A stretch of DNA of 64,000 bases from positions 3,667,001-3,731,000 of the forward strand of contig NZ_CP121354.1 in NCBI RefSeq assembly GCF_029674545.1, written 5' to 3'. Shown in pieces: positions 35,895-44,393 of the stretch. A program made the position numbers and the translations under genes. Numbering within the stretch: position 1 is the stretch's first letter; the number at the start of each line of letters is the position of its first letter. Source of the stretch: Mesorhizobium sp. WSM4904. GTDB taxonomy: Bacteria > Pseudomonadota > Alphaproteobacteria > Rhizobiales > Rhizobiaceae. Under the pieces are notes generated by a model, which saw nothing but the letters and a program-made list of their open reading frames with translations, had not been told where the DNA came from and searched no databases.

Positions 35895-36458
35895 ATGACG
35901 GCGATGATGCTGGACGACAGCGAAGCCTCCGATGCCGAATTGATCGGGCGGGCGAAGGGCGGAGACAGGGGGGCTTTCGGCAAACTGCTCGAAAGGCACT
36001 ACGGCTTCGTCTATCGCGCCGCCTATCGTTGGTGCGGCCGGAAGGCCGACGCCGAGGACATCGCCCAGGATGTCTGCGTGCGGCTCGGCCGGGCGATCCG
36101 CGACTATCAGGGCAACGGCGCCTTCACGACATGGCTCTACGCCATGACGCTGAACGCGTCGCGCGACATGATGCGCAAGCGCGCCCGCGACGCCGCCAAG
36201 ACAGAAGCCTTTGGCACCTATGCGCTGATTGCGGGGGAGGACTCGGCGGAAAGCCAGGACCCGATCGAGGCGCTGTGGGCAGCGGTACGCATGCTGCCCG
36301 ATAAGCAGCGCGATGCGGTTCTGCTCGTCTATGGCGAGGGCATCACCCACGCTGCGGCGGCGGACGTGATGGCGATCTCGGAGGCGACGGTTTCCTGGCA
36401 CATCCATGAAGCGAAGAAACGGCTGAAGGTGCTGATGCGTTCAGCCGGGGAAGTGTGA
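35895..36458 (+). CDS. ECF-type RNA polymerase sigma factor
   Basis: 187 residues. Region 2 (FGKLLERHYGFVYRAAYRWCGRKADAEDIAQDVCVRLGRAI...FTTWLYAMTLNASRD) and region 4 (LPDKQRDAVLLVYGEGITHAAAADVMAISEATVSWHIHEAKKRLK) are intact, with no region 3 as in ECF factors. The stop is 2 bases before the ATG of the vWA membrane protein gene (and overlaps its alternative GTG), so the two are co-translated. That neighbour is the candidate anti-sigma or sensor. Start codons at 35904 and 35907 are alternatives. Confidence 0.88.
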   Translation: MTAMMLDDSEASDAELIGRAKGGDRGAFGKLLERHYGFVYRAAYRWCGRKADAEDIAQDVCVRLGRAIRDYQGNGAFTTWLYAMTLNASRDMMRKRARDAAKTEAFGTYALIAGEDSAESQDPIEALWAAVRMLPDKQRDAVLLVYGEGITHAAAADVMAISEATVSWHIHEAKKRLKVLMRSAGEV

Positions 36459-36460
36459 CC

Positions 36461-38599
36461 ATGGTCGATGACAACGAACTCGACAGGCTGCGCGATCTGG
36501 CAGTTCCGGCGCCTGATGTCGAAGCGAAAGCGCGTACCTTAGCCGCGGCGATGCACGCCTTCGACGGCCAAGAAAATATTTCGACCGTCCCCCAAGGAAC
36601 GCCGGCAGGTCTTCGTCTCACGGAGCGAGCAAGAACGCTCTGGAGAGAGATCATGCAACGGAAACTCATTGCCACGCCGGCCATCACCGCGCTGGTCGCG
36701 CTGCCTATCGCCGGATATGTCGCTTTTGAGATGTTGAAGGAGCAGCCGCCAGTCATCGGCGGCAACGAAGGCAAGGTGACCGAGACAGTGGCCGACAAGC
36801 CGGTGGCGCAGAAGCCTGCGAGCAATGGGCTGGCGACCAACGAACCGCTGGCGGCCGCGCCCGCCAAGAAGAAGACCGACGGCGATAGCGAGGATCGCGT
36901 CAAGGATGAGGCGCAGATCGCGCCGGCGGCGCCGAAGCCGGCAACCGAGGTGGACAGCCTGCTCAAGCAGGAGGCGGCGCCGGAAGCTATGCCAGCACCA
37001 CCGCCCGCGCCGGCGGAGAGCGGCCAGCTTGCAGCCGGCGGACGCGCCAATGCGCAAGCACCCGCAGCCACCATGCGGTCTGCCGAGATGCCTGCCGGCA
37101 CGGTCGCCGATTCCAAGCTGATGGTGCAGCCTTCGCCCATGCCGGCCGACCAGTTGCAGCCGCAGGAGGAAAACCGCGACCGCATCGAGACCTTCAAGAC
37201 CAATCCGGTGCACGCAACCGCCCAGGATCCGGTCTCGACCTTCTCGATCAATGTCGACACCGCCTCCTATTCCTTCGTCCGGCGTTCGCTGAAGGAAGGT
37301 ATTCTGCCCGACCCGGACACTGTCCGCGTAGAGGAGATGATCAACTACTTCCCCTATGACTGGAAGGGTCCGGATTCAGCTTCGACGCCGTTCAACTCGA
37401 CCGTCACCGTCATGCCGACGCCCTGGAACCAGCGCACCAAGCTGATGCATGTCGCCATCAAGGGCTTTGACGTGAAGCCGGCCGAGCAGCCCAAGGCCAA
37501 TCTGGTGTTCCTAATCGACGTGTCGGGCTCTATGGACGAGCCGGACAAGCTGCCGCTGCTGAAGTCCGCCTTCCGGCTGCTGGTCAGCAAGCTGAAGCCC
37601 GACGACACCGTCTCCATCGTCACCTATGCCGGCAATGCCGGCACGGTGCTGATGCCGACCAAGGCGGCGGAGAAGCAGAAGGTCCTTGCGGCCATCGACA
37701 ATCTCGAGCCCGGCGGATCGACGGCCGGCGAGGCGGGCATCAAGGAGGCCTACAAGCTTGCGCAGCAGTCCTTCGTCAAGGACGGCGTCAACCGCGTGAT
37801 GCTCGCCACGGACGGCGATTTCAATGTCGGCCAGACCGATGACGACGATCTCAAGCAGCTGATCGAGAAGGAGCGCAAGACCGGCGTGTTCCTCTCGGTG
37901 TTCGGCTTCGGCCGCGGCAATCTCAACGACCAGATGATGCAGACCATCGCCCAGAACGGCAATGGCACGGCGGCCTATATCGACACGCTTGCCGAGGCCG
38001 AGAAGGTGCTGGTCGAGGACGCATCCTCGACGCTGTTCACCATCGCCAAGGACGTCAAGATCCAGGTCGAGTTCAACCCGGCCAAGGTCTCGGAATATCG
38101 CCTTGTCGGTTATGAGACCCGCGCGTTGAAGCGCGAGGATTTCAACAACGACCGCGTCGATGCCGGAGACATCGGCTCCGGCCATTCGGTGACGGCGATC
38201 TATGAAATCACGCCCAAGGGCAGCGGCGCCGAGCAGGTCGATCCTCTGCGCTACGGCGAGGCGAAGGTCGACAATGGCGGGGTCGCCAATACGGACGAAT
38301 ATGCGTTCGTCAAGATCCGCTACAAGCTGCCGAGCGAGGACGTCTCCAAGCTGATCACCACGCCGGTGACCGCCGCCAACGAGGTGTCGTCCTTCAACGA
38401 GGCGGGAGCCGACCAGCGATTTTCGGTCGCGGTCGCCGCCTTCGGGCAGAAGCTCCGCGACGAGGATCAGGCGGCGAATTTCGGCTACGACCGCATCCTG
38501 GAGATCGCCAACGCGGCCAGAGGCGCCGATCCGTTCGGCTACAGAGCCGAATTCCTGTCGCTGGTGCGACTGGCCTCGTCACTGGGAACCAGGCCGTGA
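36461..38599 (+). CDS. Membrane-anchored von Willebrand factor A protein (YfbK-like, DUF3520)
   Basis: 712 residues. About 68 cytoplasmic residues precede a single transmembrane segment at about 70-91 (TPAITALVALPIAGYVAFEML). An Ala/Pro/Lys-rich linker to about 230, a vWF_A N-terminal domain (FSINVDTASYSFVRRSLKEG), a VWA domain with the MIDAS DVSGSM near residue 355, and a C-terminal DUF3520 region (FLSLVRLA ending) follow. This is the YfbK-like family. Co-translated with the ECF sigma gene; the short cytoplasmic N-terminus could hold the sigma factor, making this a combined sensor and anti-sigma factor. That role is inferred. ATG 36461 has GGGGAAG 7 bases upstream; GTG 36455 is possible. Confidence 0.82.
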   Translation: MVDDNELDRLRDLAVPAPDVEAKARTLAAAMHAFDGQENISTVPQGTPAGLRLTERARTLWREIMQRKLIATPAITALVALPIAGYVAFEMLKEQPPVIGGNEGKVTETVADKPVAQKPASNGLATNEPLAAAPAKKKTDGDSEDRVKDEAQIAPAAPKPATEVDSLLKQEAAPEAMPAPPPAPAESGQLAAGGRANAQAPAATMRSAEMPAGTVADSKLMVQPSPMPADQLQPQEENRDRIETFKTNPVHATAQDPVSTFSINVDTASYSFVRRSLKEGILPDPDTVRVEEMINYFPYDWKGPDSASTPFNSTVTVMPTPWNQRTKLMHVAIKGFDVKPAEQPKANLVFLIDVSGSMDEPDKLPLLKSAFRLLVSKLKPDDTVSIVTYAGNAGTVLMPTKAAEKQKVLAAIDNLEPGGSTAGEAGIKEAYKLAQQSFVKDGVNRVMLATDGDFNVGQTDDDDLKQLIEKERKTGVFLSVFGFGRGNLNDQMMQTIAQNGNGTAAYIDTLAEAEKVLVEDASSTLFTIAKDVKIQVEFNPAKVSEYRLVGYETRALKREDFNNDRVDAGDIGSGHSVTAIYEITPKGSGAEQVDPLRYGEAKVDNGGVANTDEYAFVKIRYKLPSEDVSKLITTPVTAANEVSSFNEAGADQRFSVAVAAFGQKLRDEDQAANFGYDRILEIANAARGADPFGYRAEFLSLVRLASSLGTRP

Positions 38600-38756
38600 A
38601 TCGATAGATTTGCGGGCGGACGGCTTGCCAATGTCCGCCCTCCACCTATGGCGAACAAAATTCTGCAGCGCAGTTGAATGACGCAACGAAACGCAGGCAG
38701 GTATCGATGCCTCGATGGGCAGCTATTGCACGTAACTGGTCGCAGCCCGGCGAATC

Positions 38757-40244
38757 CTATTGCTCTTCGTCGACGCGCCGCAGGATTGCGCGATAACGGT
38801 TGCATACGTCGGGATCCTCATAGAAGTCCACTTCCGTATCTACGATGTCGTCCAGGCTTAGTCCGCGATAATGCGCCTTTACCTTTGCCAGGACGTCTTG
38901 CGCTTGCCTGATTTCGCCGAGTTCGGAATGGCAGATGATAAGACGAATGAGCGACCACGGTGTTACAGTCGCCATTTTCGCGTAGCAGGCCGCCGCCTCG
39001 CGATATCGCCCGGCCGTCGTCAGCAGGACGCCACGGAAGTCGTCATACCATCCCACGGCGTATGGGTCGCGGCGCTGGGCTTCGGTTATTTCATCAAGCC
39101 CTTGCTCCGGCCTGTTCGTATGATTGAGGAAAATAGCGCGGATACTGAGAATGAATGGGTCGTTCGGATTGAGCGCAACCGCCCGGTCAAGGCTGAATTC
39201 AGCCTGCTTGAATTGGCGCAGGTACAAGTGAGCGAAGCCGGTGGCGAGATGCCCATAGGCTTCGTCGGGATCAAGGTCCAATGCTGTTCTGGCGATCTCC
39301 AGTCCGGAATGCAAATGACCGGGATTGTTGTAGTCCCAATAGTATTTGATGGACTCCACAAAGCTCAGCATGGCGTGGGCGGCGGCAAACTGCGGATCGA
39401 GCTTCACCGCCTGGCGCAGAAAGGGTTCTGCTTCAAGCACGGTTTCATAGACGGCCGCGAGTTGCAGCGCCCGCAGGTAGAACTCATAGGCCGACATATT
39501 GTTGGTCGGCCTGGCCCTGGCGCGCGACGCAATCGCGGTTCTGGCCTGGCGGGCCAGACGGGCTGCGATCATCCGGGTGATTTCGTCCTGGATGGCGAAA
39601 ATGTCGTCGAGTTCCCGGTCGTAGTGCTCGCCCCAGACATGAGCCATCGCGGGCGCATCGGTCAGCTGTACGGTGATCCGTACCCGGTTGTTGATCTTGC
39701 GCACGCTGCCTTCGACAACGTACTGGACGCCAAGTTTCCTTGCCACCTCCGCCAGATCATTCGCCTTGCCGCGGAACTGACGGGAGGAGTTCCGTGCAGT
39801 AACCAGGAACTCCTTGAACTTGCCGAGCTCAGCGATGATGTCTTCGGTAATTCCGTCGCTGAAATAGTCTTGCTCCGGGTCGCCGCTCAGGTTGTCGAAG
39901 GGAAGTACGGCGATGGACGGTCTGGACGGCGCCGTAGCCTCTGCCAGAGCTAGGCAGGGCTTGGGACCGGCATATTTATAACCGCGCCCATGCACGGTCA
40001 CGATCATCTCGGCAGGCAGCAGCTTTCGAAGCGCCGAAATGTGGACCTGCAGCGTGTTCTCCTCCACCACAAGGCCCGGCCAGACCGTAGCGAAAAGTTC
40101 GGTCTTGCCGATCACTTCATCCGGCTTATCGAGCAGCATGGCGAGGATGTCGAAGGAGCGGGCCGAAAGCTCAACCGGCCCATTTGGCCCCAGCAACCGC
40201 CGTTCGGCGCGCTTCAAACGATAGTTCCCAAATTCCAAGTCCAT
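38757..40244 (-). CDS. Winged-helix (OmpR/CadC-type) regulator with TolB-like and TPR domains
   Basis: 495 residues. N-terminal trans_reg_C winged helix (residues about 1-95: LSARSFDILAMLLDKPDEVIGKTELFATVWPGLVVEENTLQVHISALRKLL ... VHGRGYKY). Next an adenylate-cyclase/TolB-type module (SIAVLPFDNLSGDPEQDYFSDGITEDII, YVVEGSVRKINNRVRITVQL), then TPR repeats (AYGHLATGFAHLYLRQFKQAEFSLDRAVALNPNDP). No transmembrane helix, so cytoplasmic. A very common paralogue family in Mesorhizobium and Bradyrhizobium with no known ligand; targets unknown. The 38600-38756 gap downstream holds nothing clear. Confidence 0.85.
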   Translation of the reverse strand: MDLEFGNYRLKRAERRLLGPNGPVELSARSFDILAMLLDKPDEVIGKTELFATVWPGLVVEENTLQVHISALRKLLPAEMIVTVHGRGYKYAGPKPCLALAEATAPSRPSIAVLPFDNLSGDPEQDYFSDGITEDIIAELGKFKEFLVTARNSSRQFRGKANDLAEVARKLGVQYVVEGSVRKINNRVRITVQLTDAPAMAHVWGEHYDRELDDIFAIQDEITRMIAARLARQARTAIASRARARPTNNMSAYEFYLRALQLAAVYETVLEAEPFLRQAVKLDPQFAAAHAMLSFVESIKYYWDYNNPGHLHSGLEIARTALDLDPDEAYGHLATGFAHLYLRQFKQAEFSLDRAVALNPNDPFILSIRAIFLNHTNRPEQGLDEITEAQRRDPYAVGWYDDFRGVLLTTAGRYREAAACYAKMATVTPWSLIRLIICHSELGEIRQAQDVLAKVKAHYRGLSLDDIVDTEVDFYEDPDVCNRYRAILRRVDEEQ

Positions 40245-40386
40245 TGGCCAAGAACCCGTCCCCTCGCGGCCAGGATAGTCGAAGATGACCCTGAAGGCGA
40301 ACTTCAGGGCTGTTCAGGACTCTTCAGGTCCGCGCCAAGGACCTGAGCGGGAAGCGGTGTCATTCTCACCATTGCGGGAGGACACC

Positions 40387-40605
40387 ATGGCTGACATCCC
40401 CACCACCGCCCCGACTGCCCGCCGACGCCTCAATCTGCCGCGGCTGGTCTTTCCAAGGCTCGCAATCGGCGTATCGCTCAATGCCATGTCCAGCTTGATG
40501 GGCGATGCGCTCAAAATGGCCTACGTGGACTCCTACGCCAGTGTTCGCCGCCAGGCGCCGGCCGCCCCGGACGACGATCTCGAAGGCCGAGATCCCGCCT
40601 GGTGA
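40387..40605 (+). CDS. Small hypothetical protein (72 aa)
   Basis: MADIPTTAPTARRRLNLPRLVFPRLAIGVSLNAMSSLMGDALKMAYVDSYASVRRQAPA.... GGGAGG lies 5-12 bases before ATG 40387, which supports this start over 40285. Basic N-terminus and one moderately hydrophobic stretch (LVFPRLAIGVSLNAMSSLMG). Divergent from the winged-helix/TPR regulator gene and possibly its target. Function unknown. Confidence 0.55.
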   Translation: MADIPTTAPTARRRLNLPRLVFPRLAIGVSLNAMSSLMGDALKMAYVDSYASVRRQAPAAPDDDLEGRDPAW

Positions 40606-40794
40606 CCTGCAAGGTCCTCACCGAGTGGTGGTTCAGCGGGAGCTTCCGGTCAGCGCGGGATATATGGCTTGGGCCATTCGCGACAGGGCAGACCTGCCGG
40701 CCTCGCCGATCGTTAAATTGCGTGGCTTTTCCGGAACCTCGTCGCAATGACCTTCTGTTAGTCGAAACTGATAGAGGACTTTGAGGGGCTGGAA

Positions 40795-41073
40795 TTGCAT
40801 ATCACCGGGAACGTGTCGTCGACTGCGGGCAATCTTCAGGCGCGAGCGCCATCCGCTCCATCGGCTGAATCCGCGCGTATCAGGAACGATGTCGATGCTG
40901 CCCGCAACACGGCGCTCTCCGCGCTGAACAACGACCGCTTCCGCGTGATGCTGGAGCAGATCAGCGACCCGCGCGCATCCGGCACGTTGATGACGATGAG
41001 CGCCGACAGCAACAACACCGTCGGTACCGACCTCAATACGGCGCTGTCGCGCTACGACGAAAACAGCAAATAG
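40795..41073 (+). CDS. Small hypothetical protein (about 92 aa)
   Basis: Frame starts at TTG 40795 (GTG 40813 is an alternative): ...SARIRNDVDAARNTALSALNNDRFRVMLEQISDPRASGTLMTMSADSN.... Helical and hydrophilic, no signal peptide. The base and codon pattern is coding-like and the frame ends just before the convergent homocysteine methyltransferase gene. Unrecognised. Start uncertain. Confidence 0.45.
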   Translation: MHITGNVSSTAGNLQARAPSAPSAESARIRNDVDAARNTALSALNNDRFRVMLEQISDPRASGTLMTMSADSNNTVGTDLNTALSRYDENSK

Positions 41074-41082
41074 AAAGGAGCG

Positions 41083-42105
41083 TCAGGCGCGGCTGCGCCG
41101 GCGTTCGCGACGGCCTTCGCCAGCCTCGGCCGAACCGGCCGAGGCGATCTTGTTGCGCATCGGACCGATGCGCTCGACGATGGTCTCGACGGTCGGGCGC
41201 ACGGACTTGGTGTGACCGTCGAGCGCCTTGCGCATCGCGGCGAGGTGAGCGAACGAGGTGCCGCAGCAGCCGCCAACGATTTTCGCGCCGGCATCGACCG
41301 CCAGCCGGACATAATCGGCCATCAGCTCGGGCGTGCCGGAATAGTGGATCTCGCTGCCGCGGAATTCCGGAATGCCGCAATTGCCCTTGACGATCACGGT
41401 GGCCTCCGGCTTGGCGTCGGTCATGTCGAGCAGCGAGGCCAGGATGTCGGCCGCGCCGACACCGCAATTGGCACCGACGCCGAGCGGAGCCTGAGACAGC
41501 CCATCGGCAACGCCGTGGATGTCCTTCGGCAATAGCCCCATCATGGTGCGGCCGGCCGTGTCGAAGGAGCCGGTGTAGGTATAGGGCAGGCCGACGCGGA
41601 TCGCCGCTTCGGCCGCGGCGCGGATCTCGTCCGGCGCCGACATGGTCTCGATCCAGGCGACTTCGGCGCCGCCGGCCTTGAGACCCTCGATCTGCTCGGC
41701 AAACGCATCGACCGCGTCCTCATAGGTCATGGCGCCGAGCGGCATCAGCAGCTCGCCGGTCGGGCCGACGGAACCGGCGACGATCACCTTGCGGCCGGCC
41801 TTGTCGGCGACCGAGCGGGCGATTTCGGCGGCGCGCTTGTTCAATTCGCCAACCCGGTCCTGGGCATGATGCAGCTTCAGCCGGTGACGGGTGCCGCCGA
41901 AGGAATTGGTCAGGATGATGTCGGCACCGGCGTCGACGAAATTCTGGTGGAGTGTGGCGATGGTTTCGGGCGAGGTCTCGTTGAGCAGCTCGGGCGCTTC
42001 GCCGGCCTCGAGTCCCATCGCGAACAAATTGGTGCCGGTGGCGCCGTCGGCCAAAAGCACGCCCTTTTCGGCAATCAGTGCGTCGATCGGATTGGTCGCG
42101 GTCAT
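41083..42105 (-). CDS. bmt: Betaine/homocysteine S-methyltransferase (MetH homocysteine-domain type)
   Basis: 340 residues. Homocysteine-binding barrel with LLADGATGTNLFAMGL, TNSFGGTRHRLKLHH, VAGSVGPTGELL and the zinc ligands Cys214 (GANCG), Cys280 and Cys281 (GGCCGTS). It methylates homocysteine to methionine. The donor may be a betaine directly, or methyl-corrinoid if this protein acts as the homocysteine module of a split methionine synthase. The barrel ends about residue 325 and a basic tail GRRERRRSRA follows, as in the other corrinoid-docking proteins. A palindrome identical in arms to that before the pterin methyltransferase gene lies 34-55 bases upstream. Confidence 0.9.
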   Translation of the reverse strand: MTATNPIDALIAEKGVLLADGATGTNLFAMGLEAGEAPELLNETSPETIATLHQNFVDAGADIILTNSFGGTRHRLKLHHAQDRVGELNKRAAEIARSVADKAGRKVIVAGSVGPTGELLMPLGAMTYEDAVDAFAEQIEGLKAGGAEVAWIETMSAPDEIRAAAEAAIRVGLPYTYTGSFDTAGRTMMGLLPKDIHGVADGLSQAPLGVGANCGVGAADILASLLDMTDAKPEATVIVKGNCGIPEFRGSEIHYSGTPELMADYVRLAVDAGAKIVGGCCGTSFAHLAAMRKALDGHTKSVRPTVETIVERIGPMRNKIASAGSAEAGEGRRERRRSRA

Positions 42106-42138
42106 GGCTTTGGCTTTCGTATCCTGAATTCGGATAAC

Positions 42139-42160
42139 GATATAAAGAAGTCTTTATATC
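42139..42160. promoter_or_regulatory. Palindromic operator, copy 2 (GATATAAAGA-AG-TCTTTATATC)
   Basis: Perfect 10-bp arms with a 2-base centre, 34 bases upstream of the homocysteine methyltransferase start. Arms identical to 25951-25972, showing shared control of two unlinked genes. Confidence 0.85.
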
Positions 42161-42220
42161 TAGTCAATGAATTTGCAGGTCGCGACAGCATCCTTGCGGC
42201 CACCTTCGCGATGGCAGCGT

Positions 42221-43078
42221 TCAGACAGAGCCCGAGGGGAAGGACATACCGGCCAGCCTCTGCGTGAAGCTCGCCGCCTCATGCGCGTTGATGTCGGCGG
42301 CGCGGATCAGATTGTCGAAATGGCTGGTCAGGGTGCGGACCGGCTGGGTGGCGTTCAACACCAGATACATGTCGCCGACATAGATCGCGGCGCGATAGGG
42401 ACCGAAGATCGTGTAGGGGATCGAATAGCGCATGCGGCCGTCGTAGAGGAACAGCCGGAAGGTCGGGTAAAGGTCGTCGAGGAGCGTTGCCATGTGCAGC
42501 AATTGCCTGCGACGCTCGGCTTCCGGAAAACGGTCCCATATGCCGAGACCGCGCGCGAAGATCTCCAGCGTGTGGCGCGGCATGCAGACTTCCATGTCGG
42601 TCTCGGGCCGCCTGTTGTAGTCGATGCGGTACTGTGTTTCGCCCGCCTGCGCCTCGCGGCTCTTATTGGCGATGCCCGCCTCGTACTCGACCAGCGCCTC
42701 GGTGCGTAAGAGATCCGGAATGCCCGCCGGGACGTAGCGGATCTTCGTGCCGGCCGCCTCGGCATGCCATTTGGCAAGCAGCGTGCGGTCGAAGCCGTCC
42801 GGCGCCTCTTCGATCTCCAGGCTTTCTCTTATTTCGCCGGTGACGCCTTCGTCCTGGCTCAAGCCCAGCAGCCAGTCGAGCGACACCTTGAACTCGGCGG
42901 CGATGTTGAGGAGCGTCTCGGCGCGAGGCAGGCGGGTCGAGGCGCCTGACAGCAGTTGCGACAGCGCCGAACGGTCGATGCCGACAGCCGTCGCGAAGGC
43001 GGACTGATTCAAGTCGGAGCGTGTCAAGAGCAATTTCAAACGCTCCCGGAAGATCGTCGACAGATCACGCTTGTCCAT
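42221..43078 (-). CDS. XRE/Cro-type transcriptional regulator
   Basis: 285 residues. N-terminal helix-turn-helix (FRERLKLLLTRSDLNQSAFATAVGIDRSALSQLLSGASTRLPRAETLLNIAAEF) followed by a 200-residue effector region without recognised family (IPDLLRTEALVEYEAG, IFARGLGIWDRFPEAERRRQLLHMATLLDDLYPTFRLFLYDG). ATG 43078 has AGGAG upstream; the longer frame to 43120 is rejected. It lies between the homocysteine methyltransferase gene and a divergent desaturase gene and may control either. Confidence 0.82.
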   Translation of the reverse strand: MDKRDLSTIFRERLKLLLTRSDLNQSAFATAVGIDRSALSQLLSGASTRLPRAETLLNIAAEFKVSLDWLLGLSQDEGVTGEIRESLEIEEAPDGFDRTLLAKWHAEAAGTKIRYVPAGIPDLLRTEALVEYEAGIANKSREAQAGETQYRIDYNRRPETDMEVCMPRHTLEIFARGLGIWDRFPEAERRRQLLHMATLLDDLYPTFRLFLYDGRMRYSIPYTIFGPYRAAIYVGDMYLVLNATQPVRTLTSHFDNLIRAADINAHEAASFTQRLAGMSFPSGSV

Positions 43079-43219
43079 GCCGCAGCTCCTGCCTGAGGGA
43101 GGAAAAATTTGCGCCAGCACAGCATTCGGCTGCTGCGAAGGCGCAAATGAATCTCCGAATTTGTTTACAATCTATAACATCTGCGGCCAAAAATGCGCAA
43201 TCGCAACAGTTTGTGCGCT

Positions 43220-43267
43220 TTGTCGCGTTGCGACAACGAAAGCCTCCTGACACAATGTTGTCAGGAA
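43220..43267. promoter_or_regulatory. Two inverted repeats in the XRE/desaturase divergent promoter
   Basis: TTGTCGC-GTT-GCGACAA at 43220-43236 and TCCTGACA-CAATGT-TGTCAGGA at 43246-43267, both perfect. Candidate sites for the XRE regulator. The rest of 43079-43307 has an AT-rich stretch (TTTACAATCTATAACAT, about 43165) that may be a promoter. Confidence 0.5.
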
Positions 43268-43307
43268 TCAAACTGGTTCCGGCGACTGGAAGGCAGTGGT
43301 CGATAGC

Positions 43308-44318
43308 ATGACTGGCATAAGCAAGAGACGTAGCACCAAACCGGCCGTGGAATGGCCGACCGTATTCCTCGCACTCTTCTGTTACGGCGCGTGGCTCGCC
43401 ACGGGTTTCCTGCTTTGGCCTTCCTATCCGCTGCTGGCGCTCGCCGTCCTGGCCGTGATACTGGCCCTGCAGTCCTCGCTCATGCACGAAGTTTCGCATG
43501 GCCACCCGACCCGCAACGCCAGGATCAACGAAGCCTTCGTCTTCCTGCCGATCGGCTTCGTCTGGCCGTTCCGCCGCTTCAAAACGATCCACCTTCGCCA
43601 TCATGCCGACGAGCGGCTGACCGATCCGCTGGACGATCCGGAAAGCTATTACCAGGCGCTCTGGATGCATGAGGAACTGCCGCCGGCGATGAAGTTCCTG
43701 CTCAAGATCAACAACACCATGGTCGGCCGCTTCATTCTCGGCCCGTGGCTGTCGTCGATCGGCTTCTTCATCGACGACGCCAGGCAGATTGCCGCCGGCG
43801 ACAAGACGATCCGCAACGCCTGGCTGCTGCATGCCGTCGGCCTTGTCGTGGTTGTGCCGATCGTGACGTTGGCCTTCGGCATCCCGCTCTGGCTCTACAT
43901 ACTGGTGCCGGTGTGGTTCGGCCAGTCGCTGATCTCGGTGCGCACCTATGCCGAGCACCAGTGGTCGGAACATCCGGAGGGGCGCACGATCATCGTCGAG
44001 CGGTCGCCGCTGTCGTTCCTGTTCCTCAACAACAACCTGCATTTCGTGCATCACAAGAGCCCGACGGTCGCTTGGTACAAGCTGCCGAAGATGTTTCGCG
44101 ATCGCCGCGAAGAGTGGCTGCGGATGAACAACGGATATGTCTATCCGAGTTATTTCGCGCTGATCAAATCCTTCGCCTTCAAGGCCAAGGAGCCGGTGGT
44201 GCACCCGGTGCTGCGCCGTGCGCCGGAGCCCGGCCGCGCCTTCAAGCCGCGCATCAGGGCGCGTAATGTGAATGGACTTGGAACGGCTCCAGTGCCGGCC
44301 GAGCCGCCCAAAGAGTAA
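43308..44318 (+). CDS. Fatty-acid-desaturase family membrane di-iron protein
   Basis: 336 residues. Three His boxes as in membrane desaturases/hydroxylases: HEVSHGH (HX3HX2H-like), HLRHHAD (HX2HH) and HFVHHKSP (HX2HH), with two pairs of transmembrane helices between them. The di-iron centre would desaturate or hydroxylate a lipid or another small substrate; members of this superfamily also act on non-lipid substrates. Context (leaderless PhnD-like gene downstream, homocysteine methyltransferase upstream) leaves the substrate open. ATG 43308 chosen; GTG 43296 has GGAAGG only 2 bases before it. Confidence 0.82.
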   Translation: MTGISKRRSTKPAVEWPTVFLALFCYGAWLATGFLLWPSYPLLALAVLAVILALQSSLMHEVSHGHPTRNARINEAFVFLPIGFVWPFRRFKTIHLRHHADERLTDPLDDPESYYQALWMHEELPPAMKFLLKINNTMVGRFILGPWLSSIGFFIDDARQIAAGDKTIRNAWLLHAVGLVVVVPIVTLAFGIPLWLYILVPVWFGQSLISVRTYAEHQWSEHPEGRTIIVERSPLSFLFLNNNLHFVHHKSPTVAWYKLPKMFRDRREEWLRMNNGYVYPSYFALIKSFAFKAKEPVVHPVLRRAPEPGRAFKPRIRARNVNGLGTAPVPAEPPKE

Positions 44319-44393
44319 TTTCGACTTTCCGCGACGGCTTTTTCTCGCGGAACGCAGGCGCCGATGGGTGCCTGTCATTGAAAGCTATTCGTC

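Noticed and set aside
44327..44352. Hairpin TTCCGCGA...TCGCGGAA as a terminator after the desaturase gene
   Set aside because: Perfect eight-pair stem, but the loop holds the T-run and no U-tract follows; may be an RNA processing hairpin instead.
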